Positions 1 to 6,148 of a DNA stretch of 8,806 nucleotides are shown here, piece after piece (the first letter of the stretch is position 1; each line of letters begins with the position of its first letter). Location: NCBI GenBank assembly GCA_041572275.1, contig JBFFSQ010000121.1:1-8806 (forward strand). Reading direction: 5' to 3'. The notes beneath the pieces are model-generated. The model ran no database searches, was not told the origin of the DNA, and was given only the letters and a program-made list of their open reading frames with translations. The translations under genes were made by a program, and so were the position numbers. This DNA is from JBFFSQ01 sp041572275 (GTDB taxonomy: Bacteria; Pseudomonadota; Gammaproteobacteria; SZUA-229).

Positions 1-1802
1 ACAAACACAAAATTAAACGGCCTGTTCTGTTCGATGGCGTTATGTATACAATCAATTGCCTGTATTTCATTTTCGGCTTGATCAACCTGAATACCTAGAT
101 GACTCAGGTCAAGACTCAGTGCGGACCGCCCTATAACATCATCGTCCACAATCAGGGCACGTAATGTCGTACCTTGAAACAGGCCAAACAGAATTTTTGA
201 TTCACTATCGCCCATGCTGCACAGTGGCAGCTCAAACCAGAATTGCGAACCCAATTGTTCTTTACTTTCAACACCCACCTCACCGCCCATCAACTGGACC
301 AGCTCACGGACGATCGACAGACCAAGACCCGTACCGCCAAAACGGCGTGTCATGGTCCCGTCTGCCTGTGCAAACGATTCAAATATCTGACTTTGTTTTG
401 CGGCTGAAATACCAATTCCGCTATCATCAATGTTAAACCTGAACCACGCTGAACCGTCGGGCTTTTTTTTCAGAGCCAGATGAATATTGATACCACCGTG
501 TTCGGTAAACTTAATCGCATTACCAACCAGATTGCTCAGTATCTGTTGCAAACGTGCGGGATCACCACACACTCGGGCTGATGCATCAGGTTCAATATTG
601 CATGAAATATGTAATCCCTTCTGATGTGCCTGTTCAGTAAATAGAGCCACTGTCTCTTCAATCAGTTTATGCAAATCAAACTCAACATTCTCCAGTTCAA
701 CTTTGCCGGCTTCAATCTTCGAAAAATCCAGAATGTCATTTAATATCTTCATTAAATGATTGCCAGATGTCTGGATAATATCCAGAAATGACCTCTGTTT
801 TTTATCCAGCTCGGTATGTCCCAGCAGTTCAGACATACCCAGCACACCATTCATCGGTGTACGGATTTCATGACTCATGGTGGCCAGAAATTCACTCTTC
901 GCCTTGTTGGCTGCCTCGGCAGCCTCCTTAGCCTGACTTAATTCAAAGGTGCGTTCAGCAACGATATTTTCAAGATTCTTGTGATGCTCCAGCAATTTCT
1001 GTCGACTTGTACGAAGATTAAGGTTCATGCTGGCAAAGGCCTTACTCAGGTCGCCAATTTCATCATTTCGCTGAATCTCTACCTGTACCGAATCATCACC
1101 GTCTCCAATCCGTGCTGCGTACTCGGCCAGCAGACGAATAGGCCGTATCATATTGCGACTCACCAACATTGCCAGCACCACAGCTACGCCAATCATTCCA
1201 AGACTCATCAAAATAACAGCCAGAAGACTCGCCTGACGACCCTGTTCGCTAATCTCAGTCAGGCGTTGCTCAACCTGCTCGATATCCTCAGTGATACCCT
1301 TCAGCGAAAGGCCGAGTCGCACACCACCGAGTCGACTATCACCAATAAATAAAGGCATAGAAACATCGATATAATTCGTGGTTGATTGCACCAGCAAATC
1401 ACTGGCATTGACGGCATTTAACGCAATTTCATCTTGCAAAATTGTGCCAAAGCCTGGAATCTCCGCATGGCCGTCATGAAGGACTTGTCCACCCAGGTCA
1501 TACACGTAGACATAGATTACTTCCTGCTGGGAAGTGGCGGCTTGCAGTAATTTATAAATGGCATCCATGTCATATTGATAAACAGGATTCACCAGATTTT
1601 CTGCCAGGAAGCGGGTGATGACCTCACCTCGCTGGCGCACTTGTGTCAGCAGACGTTGCTGCATTTCCTCTGACGTTGCCTGTGACATGGTGCTGGTCTG
1701 TACACGAAAATGAAACAGTAAGACGCCAGACAATACCGATACAATGGCAATGACCAGAATCAGAATGGCCAGCATATAACGGGTTTGCAAACGTAACATC
1801 AT
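1..1802 (-). CDS. Hybrid sensor histidine kinase, C-terminus cut by window edge
   Basis: Inner-membrane hybrid kinase; 600 residues are visible and the frame stays open at the left edge. Order: TM1 about 9-31; periplasmic sensor region about 32-190, not confidently assigned (Cache/CHASE-like alpha-beta pattern, with NPVYQYDMD at 72-80 and YVYDLGGQVLHDG after it); TM2 about 195-214; HAMP about 215-268; a coiled linker; HisKA with MSHEIRTPMNG and phospho-accepting His311; HATPase_c with N-box GNAIKF (427-432), G1 DSGIGIS (460-466) and G2 GGTGLGL (489-495). A receiver domain begins at about 547 with its acidic pocket VDDD (552-555) and is cut before the expected phosphoacceptor Asp. All catalytic kinase motifs are intact. 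The ATG at 1802 overlaps the stop of the preceding binding-protein gene (ATGA), which implies translational coupling; the next codon is also ATG. More receiver or Hpt domains, or a response regulator gene, probably lie to the left. The kinase assignment is certain from motifs; the ligand is unknown. Confidence 0.96.
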   Translation of the reverse strand, partial: MMLRLQTRYMLAILILVIAIVSVLSGVLLFHFRVQTSTMSQATSEEMQQRLLTQVRQRGEVITRFLAENLVNPVYQYDMDAIYKLLQAATSQQEVIYVYVYDLGGQVLHDGHAEIPGFGTILQDEIALNAVNASDLLVQSTTNYIDVSMPLFIGDSRLGGVRLGLSLKGITEDIEQVEQRLTEISEQGRQASLLAVILMSLGMIGVAVVLAMLVSRNMIRPIRLLAEYAARIGDGDDSVQVEIQRNDEIGDLSKAFASMNLNLRTSRQKLLEHHKNLENIVAERTFELSQAKEAAEAANKAKSEFLATMSHEIRTPMNGVLGMSELLGHTELDKKQRSFLDIIQTSGNHLMKILNDILDFSKIEAGKVELENVEFDLHKLIEETVALFTEQAHQKGLHISCNIEPDASARVCGDPARLQQILSNLVGNAIKFTEHGGINIHLALKKKPDGSAWFRFNIDDSGIGISAAKQSQIFESFAQADGTMTRRFGGTGLGLSIVRELVQLMGGEVGVESKEQLGSQFWFELPLCSMGDSESKILFGLFQGTTLRALIVDDDVIGRSALSLDLSHLGIQVDQAENEIQAIDCIHNAIEQNRPFNFVF

Positions 1803-2758
1803 AGGTCCAGCTCTGACTCAACCTGCTTCAATGCCTTTCGCGCGCGTTCGATACCGGCCATCACACTATCATCGATCACATCAAACCGAGTGGTTTCCTG
1901 GTATGCACTCAATGCCGCAGTCGCCTCGGGGTCATCATGGGCGGCTAACAATATTGCTTTCAGGCGAGCTTTTACTTCAGGACGAAGTCCCTTGCGCACC
2001 AGCTCAATGGCCCGTGGATAGGACTCACTTTCATGAAAGATATACATATTCTCTTTGAAGGCACTGGGCGTATGATCCTCCCTGTCCCAATCCAGATTCG
2101 CATAGGCACCGGCATCCGTTACGCCTTTATGCACCCAGGTCGACATATTGATTTCTTCCTTGCCGAACACATACCCCACCGCATTATCAGGCGCTGTTTC
2201 ACGAGGTGATTCCAGCTGCACCAGGTCAAGACCTGCTTCCAGTAACAGGGCAACCGGGATAAAAAAGCCTGACGAGGAACCAAGATCCTGCAATGTCAGG
2301 GTTTTGCCCTTGAGATCCTGCAAACTGTTAATACCTGTCCCGTTACGGGTAAAGAACACCGTATGATACTCCGGCACGCCTTTCTTCCACTTCAGCAACA
2401 CCATCTCAGCGCCAGCCTTTTCTTCAAACTCTACCGCAGAAAACACGGTCTCGGTTATCCAGTCTACCTTGCCCCGTTTCAGGTAGCGCACCATCTGTTG
2501 GTTATCCCTGGCCATCAGAATTTTGACTCGATCAATCCCTAAATCCTGCATCTGCGCGACAACATAGTCAGCCATGGGTTTGAGATAACGGTAGTGCTTT
2601 TTCGGATTCGAACTGACTTTACCAATGACCAGGGTACGCTCGCGCTCGGTTGCAGCGGAAGCTGAACTGATAGTAAAAGCCAGCAACAATAACAGGAACA
2701 GCACTACAAATGAGCTTCGTGCTCGATGCTGCATTGCTGTGTTTTTTTCAATCAACAT
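1799..2758 (-). CDS. PhnD-family periplasmic substrate-binding protein
   Basis: Periplasmic solute-binding protein of the phosphate/phosphite/phosphonate (PhnD) type, 319 residues, close to the family norm. A signal peptide has a basic N-region (HRARSS) and a long hydrophobic core, with likely cleavage after ASA at residue 35. The mature part opens with a beta strand (TLVIGKVSSNP), as in type II binding proteins; DLGSSSGFFIP (158-168) matches the Ser-rich anion-binding loop typical of PhnD proteins. The ATG at 2758 is preferred because TGAGAA lies 6 nt upstream. A TTG one codon earlier (2761) and an ATG at 2734 are alternatives; the latter also leaves an intact signal peptide. The gene lies 18 nt after the porin and overlaps the kinase start by 4 nt. 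No ABC permease or ATPase gene adjoins it, so a sensory role with the kinase is inferred, by analogy to AioX/AioS. The mature protein has no cysteine, which argues against AioX-like thiolate binding of arsenite. The true ligand could be phosphate, phosphonate, phosphite or another oxyanion. Confidence 0.88.
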   Translation of the reverse strand: MLIEKNTAMQHRARSSFVVLFLLLLLAFTISSASAATERERTLVIGKVSSNPKKHYRYLKPMADYVVAQMQDLGIDRVKILMARDNQQMVRYLKRGKVDWITETVFSAVEFEEKAGAEMVLLKWKKGVPEYHTVFFTRNGTGINSLQDLKGKTLTLQDLGSSSGFFIPVALLLEAGLDLVQLESPRETAPDNAVGYVFGKEEINMSTWVHKGVTDAGAYANLDWDREDHTPSAFKENMYIFHESESYPRAIELVRKGLRPEVKARLKAILLAAHDDPEATAALSAYQETTRFDVIDDSVMAGIERARKALKQVESELDL

Positions 2759-2776
2759 CAACAGTTCTCAGGCCTC

Positions 2777-4078
2777 TTAAAAATCAATCTGGGCGCGCAA
2801 TTGAAGAATATCAGGATTATCATCACCCTGAGCATCACCGTCATCATCTGCGAAATCATCATTATCCACTCGTACATAGTTCATCATCATGCGCAGATGT
2901 GGATTCACATACCAGTTCAGCCCCAGTGTCAGCTGGTCGGCTTCTCCCCCGGTCACCGGGCCATCGGTTAAATCCAGTGAACTGAGTCTCAGTGCCAGTT
3001 CCCAGGCACCACTATCGCCGGTTGGTTTAATACGACCAAAGCTGCCTTTTTTCGCTTTATACATACGTGATTCACCGGTGAGGAACCAGCTGCCATACAC
3101 ATACCAGCCACTGAAATCGAGTGTGGCTAAACCACTACTACGTGAAACCTGAGCCTGAATCGCTTCACCCTGTAGCGACCATGAACCTTTCACCAGTGCG
3201 GCTTCCAGACCCAGCAAACTGACTGTATCGACATCCGTGATATCTCCGGTATTTAAATACTTCACATCAGTGACATGACTTTCCGGTCGTGAATCAAACT
3301 TCACTTCATTATCATCATTCGCTGTGCGCACCGACAGGGCCGCACCCAGGTGCAGGGCTTTACGACCATCACGCCAGGGTGCATAGGTGACACGGGTGGT
3401 CACTCCCCAGCCTTCATCGCCTTCATTCGCCACATCGTCATCAAATGCCTCACCAAACAAACCAATCGCTGTGATCCAGCCTTCACCCCGACTCTGGTAG
3501 CCCATACCTATATTACGACCAGGCGCAAATGCATTAGGCAAGGCACGTTCCATAAAAGTGATATATCTTGAGCTGGTCAATTCTTCCAGACTGAAAGGCT
3601 CCTTGAACTGTCCAAGTTTCAAAGTAGACGGCCAGCTGCCCCGATACTCAATATAGGCATCTTTGATATCAGCATCGGCGCCGGCAAAATCAACGCCAAA
3701 CTCATAGCCCCAGTCTGAATACATGATCCCTTCGGCTTCCAGTCGTGCCCGACGAATCTCTGTGCCATTACCCAGCTTGACCTGATCTTCATGATAACCG
3801 GCCAGATCCAGCATTAATCGGCCACCCAGCTCAAAACTGAACTGACCATCATAGGTTCCCAGCTCGAGCCCGCCTTTGGTCGCCACCTGAATTTCGGCCT
3901 CGGCATTACCTGCCCGATCTTCTAGTGCATCCACCAGTGACTTATGTTGTTGCTCTGTCAGGCTGTTGTTTTGTTTTAAAACATCCAGCAAATCCAGGTA
4001 GTCAACATCCGCAGCAAACGCGGATGATGCCATCAAACCACAGAGGACCGTTGCCAGATGAAGCTGTTTAAATACCAT
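2777..4078 (-). CDS. OprO/OprP-family phosphate-selective-type porin
   Basis: Outer-membrane beta-barrel porin of the OprP/OprO family (Pfam Porin_O_P), which forms trimeric anion channels in known members. 433 residues from the ATG at 4078. The signal peptide ends SSAFA|ADVD at about residue 22. A short helical segment follows (LLDVLKQNNSLTEQQHKSL), as is usual in this family, then alternating barrel strands. The family signature is clear: KLGQFKEPFSLEELTSSRYI starting at 154, then FMERALPN and GRNIGMGY. It ends in a Phe (QIDF), the outer-membrane insertion signal. A very acidic stretch at 406-423 (DNDDFADDDGD and on) probably forms a loop. The ATG at 4090 and TTG at 4096 are alternative starts that add 4-6 residues; the Shine-Dalgarno is weak for all. 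It lies 68 nt after trpB, so read-through from trpB or a weak own promoter (TATATT about 4099-4104) is possible. It heads the porin, binding-protein, kinase set. Phosphate selectivity is a family label; the substrate is not shown by the sequence. Confidence 0.9.
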   Translation of the reverse strand: MVFKQLHLATVLCGLMASSAFAADVDYLDLLDVLKQNNSLTEQQHKSLVDALEDRAGNAEAEIQVATKGGLELGTYDGQFSFELGGRLMLDLAGYHEDQVKLGNGTEIRRARLEAEGIMYSDWGYEFGVDFAGADADIKDAYIEYRGSWPSTLKLGQFKEPFSLEELTSSRYITFMERALPNAFAPGRNIGMGYQSRGEGWITAIGLFGEAFDDDVANEGDEGWGVTTRVTYAPWRDGRKALHLGAALSVRTANDDNEVKFDSRPESHVTDVKYLNTGDITDVDTVSLLGLEAALVKGSWSLQGEAIQAQVSRSSGLATLDFSGWYVYGSWFLTGESRMYKAKKGSFGRIKPTGDSGAWELALRLSSLDLTDGPVTGGEADQLTLGLNWYVNPHLRMMMNYVRVDNDDFADDDGDAQGDDNPDILQLRAQIDF

Positions 4079-4146
4079 GTGATCATTCATCCACAAATTA
4101 AATATACACTTTTAATTCAGATTTCTGCCTAACCAACCAGGCCCTG

Positions 4147-5346
4147 TTACAGGCCAAGATAATCCGCGACAAAATCCGCATCCTTATCACCACGCCCGGA
4201 CAGATTCACCAGAATGGTTTGTTCGGGTTTCATATCTTTGGCCATCTTCATGGCATGAGCTACGGCATGGGCACTTTCCAATGCCGGAATAATCCCTTCC
4301 ATACGCGACAGGGTGATAAAGGCATCCAGACATTCTTTATCATCAATGGTTACATAACTGACGCGCTGAATATCTTTCAGGTAGCAATGCTGTGGACCGA
4401 CGCCAGGATAATCCAGCCCCGACGCGATAGAATAAACGGGCAGGGGATTACCTTCCTTATCCTGCAGGTTATAACACTCAAAACCATGAATCGCACCCTT
4501 GCTGCCCAGGGTCAGAGTTGCGGCATGCTCTGAAGTTTCCAGACCTTTACCGGCTGGCTCTACACCAATCATGGCAACCTCTTCATCTTCCAGGAATGCG
4601 GTGAACAGACCCATGGCATTGGAACCACCACCAACACAGGCCATCAAAACATCCGGTAACTTGTTTTCCTTCGCCAGGAACTGTTCGCGGGCTTCTTTAC
4701 CCACAATACTCTGAAAATCCCTGACCATTTTAGGGAATGGATGTGGACCCACGACAGAACCGATGGCATAAAAATAATTCACCGGGTCTTTCAGGTATTC
4801 TTCAAAGGCGCTGTCAACGGCATCCTTCAGTGTTTTGGTACCCCGTGTTACCGGCACCAACTTACAACCCAGAATTTTCATCTTGGTGACATTCGGGTGC
4901 TCTTTCTCAATGTCGATTTCACCCATATGGATTTCACAATCAATCCCCACCAGGGCACAGGCGGTTGCCAGGGCCACACCGTGTTGACCAGCGCCGGTTT
5001 CAGCCAGCACCTTGGTCTTGCCCATGTGTTTGGCGAGCAGAGCTTCACCCAGACAATGATTGATTTTATGAGCACCGGTATGATTCAGGTCTTCGCGCTT
5101 GAGGAAGATACGTGCACCACCCAGGTGTTCACTGAGTCGTTTAGCGTAGTAAACCGGACTGGGCCGTCCCACATAATCCGCGTTGAGTTCGGCGAGTTCA
5201 TTCTTGAATGCTTCGGTTTGTCGCACCTGTTCATAGGCGTCATTGATTTCATCCATAATCGCTTTAAGCTCAGGCGGGATGATCTGACCACCGTATTCAC
5301 CAAAATAACCCTTCTCATCTGGCATATCTAAGAACTGAATACTCAT
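4147..5346 (-). CDS. trpB: Tryptophan synthase beta chain
   Basis: PLP-dependent beta subunit of tryptophan synthase, which condenses indole and L-serine to L-tryptophan in the cytoplasm. 399 residues, full length. The PLP lysine is Lys94 in HTGAHKINH; the catalytic Glu is Glu116 in LAETGAGQHG; the phosphate-binding loop is GGGSN (239-243); LDYPGVGP follows at 311-318; the pyridine-nitrogen contact is Ser383 in NLSGRGDKD. These align with Salmonella Lys87, Glu109, 232-236 and Ser377 with a shift of 6-7. The start ATG has GGGG 8 nt upstream. Oddities: no trpA, trpC or trpF adjoins it, and several stretches (NHCLGEALLAKHMG, DIEKEHPNVTKMKILGC) differ from the usual trp-operon type (RQ.NV.RM.LLGA). 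It may be a paralogous, stand-alone TrpB clade or a transferred copy; the genome may hold another trpBA. All catalytic residues are present, so activity is expected, while dependence on TrpA cannot be judged. Confidence 0.97.
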   Translation of the reverse strand: MSIQFLDMPDEKGYFGEYGGQIIPPELKAIMDEINDAYEQVRQTEAFKNELAELNADYVGRPSPVYYAKRLSEHLGGARIFLKREDLNHTGAHKINHCLGEALLAKHMGKTKVLAETGAGQHGVALATACALVGIDCEIHMGEIDIEKEHPNVTKMKILGCKLVPVTRGTKTLKDAVDSAFEEYLKDPVNYFYAIGSVVGPHPFPKMVRDFQSIVGKEAREQFLAKENKLPDVLMACVGGGSNAMGLFTAFLEDEEVAMIGVEPAGKGLETSEHAATLTLGSKGAIHGFECYNLQDKEGNPLPVYSIASGLDYPGVGPQHCYLKDIQRVSYVTIDDKECLDAFITLSRMEGIIPALESAHAVAHAMKMAKDMKPEQTILVNLSGRGDKDADFVADYLGL

Positions 5347-5375
5347 CTAAGGAACCCCTTTATCTTCATGACTCT

Positions 5376-5395
5376 ATATTATGTAAACGCTAACA
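5376..5395 (-). promoter_or_regulatory. Candidate LacI-type operator beside a possible -10 of trpB
   Basis: Plus-strand TGTAAACGCTAACA (5382-5395) is an imperfect palindrome (5 of 7 base pairs) around a central CG, the layout of LacI-family operators, and it fits the relaxed WTGNAANCGNWNNCW pattern. On the coding (minus) strand it directly precedes TAATAT, a possible -10 box about 30 nt before the trpB start. The matching -35 position (TATCGA) is poor, and no TrpR-like operator was seen. Regulation is inferred only. Confidence 0.25.
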
Positions 5396-5494
5396 CGCTC
5401 GATAGTAGACCATATCTTAGGACAAATGATTATTGATTCTGATTAAGTGTTCGTAGGATATGCTGGAATATCAAGCCTGGAATAAAATGATCGC

Positions 5495-5773
5495 TTATAC
5501 ATCCACAGGTTCGACCAGGCCATTGCGGACCAGTACCTTATAGATTTTCTTGCTGACCTTGCTGACATAATGCAGGTCACCAAAATTAGGACGTTCGCCA
5601 TTCTTTAACCGGATCTCCCATTCAACCAGCTCGGTATCAAGGAACTCCAGCAATTTGAGCGAACAGCCATTACACTTGCCCGAACACATCTGGGTTTCCG
5701 GCATATCAAATGGTATTTTGGACCTGACCTCTTGAATCAGGTTGTTCATTGCGGTGTGGGTATCAGGCTTCAC
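5495..5773 (-). CDS. Small conserved-looking protein with a CX3CX2C cysteine cluster
   Basis: A 92-residue soluble protein with no signal peptide or membrane segment. I do not recognise a named family. Its most marked feature is MCSGKCNGCSLKLLEFLD at 29-46: Cys30, Cys34 and Cys37 form a CX3CX2C set, the spacing of the radical-SAM [4Fe-4S] motif, but the chain is far too short to be a radical SAM enzyme. A metal or Fe-S site, perhaps shared between subunits or completed by His68, is possible. The rest is helical and charged (TELVEWEIRLKNGERPNFGD), with a basic helix and strand near the C-terminus (SKVSKKIYKVLVRNGLVEPV) resembling a small winged-helix end. The start is GTG at 5773, since no ATG lies upstream before the stop at 5819; neither this nor the ATG at 5749 has a clear Shine-Dalgarno. 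It lies 148 nt upstream of trpB on the same strand. Continuous codon-like composition and the cysteine cluster make it a likely real gene. Confidence 0.75.
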   Translation of the reverse strand: MKPDTHTAMNNLIQEVRSKIPFDMPETQMCSGKCNGCSLKLLEFLDTELVEWEIRLKNGERPNFGDLHYVSKVSKKIYKVLVRNGLVEPVDV

Positions 5774-5884
5774 GACAGGGTACTGATATGAAATGACATA
5801 ATGATAGTTTAGTCCGGTTTAGCGACGATTACTCGTGTTTTTACAAGCATCAATTGACTCGAGTTCACTGCTGTTTCGTTATCT

Positions 5885-6045
5885 CAAAGCTGTCATCTCG
5901 ACTGGAGCGATAGCGGAATGGAGAGATCTTATACTCTGCATGATACAAAGCTTAAGATCCCGCGGTAATTGCTCCTGCATTACCCTACTACCTAAATCCC
6001 TATAGGCATCCACTACGCTTTGCTTCGGTCGGAATGACAGCTTTG
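5885..6045. repeat. 161-bp terminal-inverted-repeat element (MITE/REP-like, non-coding)
   Basis: The ends form an inverted pair: 5885-5908 and the reverse complement of 6022-6045 agree at 20 of 24 bases, both beginning CAAAGCTGTCAT. Inside are nested inverted pairs: GATCTTA (5925-5931) with TAAGATC (5953-5959), GGTAAT (5964-5969) with ATTACC (5979-5984), and the palindrome CCTATAGG (5999-6006). The end sequence, of the GTCATTCCGACCGAAGC and GTCATCTCGACTGGAGC kind, resembles dispersed intergenic repeats common in environmental proteobacteria; that likeness is from memory, not a search. No open frame of note lies inside. RNA from either strand could fold into a long branched hairpin. No target-site duplication was seen next to the ends. 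Confidence 0.7.
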
Positions 6046-6094
6046 GGTTAATTGGACAACAGAGAATCGAACCCTAAAGCCACCTCAAGACTAA

Positions 6095-6114
6095 GGCCTG
6101 CCAGAAAGCAGGCC
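6095..6114 (-). terminator. Terminator-like hairpin after the TonB-dependent receptor
   Basis: GGCCTGC and GCAGGCC form a perfect 7-bp GC-rich stem with a 6-nt loop, 34 nt past the receptor stop. On the minus strand the stem is followed by TTAGTCTTG, only a weak U-tract, so termination may be partial. Confidence 0.6.
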
Positions 6115-6148
6115 CCAGAATTAATAGCTGTACATGATAAATAGCGAA

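Larger units (their letters stand above)
5774..6148. other. Intergenic region between receptor and small Cys protein
   Basis: A gap of 375 bp with no supported gene on either strand. Reading leftward it holds the receptor's terminator-like hairpin (6095-6114), the inverted-repeat element (5885-6045), then about 110 bp of AT-rich sequence before the small Cys-protein gene. A possible -10 (TATCAT, minus strand, near 5800-5806) lacks a good -35, so no promoter is called. Confidence 0.7.

Noticed and set aside
463..470. Run of eight T (A on the coding strand) inside the kinase, suggesting a frameshift site
   Set aside because: The zero frame continues through intact HATPase motifs on both sides, so there is no sign of a needed or used frameshift.
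981..1352. 123-codon plus-strand open frame opposite the kinase
   Set aside because: Antisense to the kinase TM2/HAMP region; its composition shows no domain and it has no neighbours in frame.
1799..2758. Arsenite sensor AioX
   Set aside because: The mature protein has no cysteine and no arsenite oxidase genes are visible. Only the PhnD-family and sensor-pair analogy is retained.
4139..4155. Hairpin-like GGCCCTGTTACAGGCC around the trpB stop
   Set aside because: The stem is short and bulged, overlaps the stop codon, and has no U-tract on either strand, so it is not a convincing terminator.
4741..5331. 196-codon plus-strand open frame opposite trpB
   Set aside because: It lies entirely antisense to a full-length trpB with all catalytic residues. 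Its translation has no recognisable domain, so it is a shadow of trpB.
5789..5798. TGAAATGACA shared with 8372-8381
   Set aside because: A 10-base match between two AT-rich intergenic regions is expected by chance among so many comparisons, and no flanking similarity supports it.
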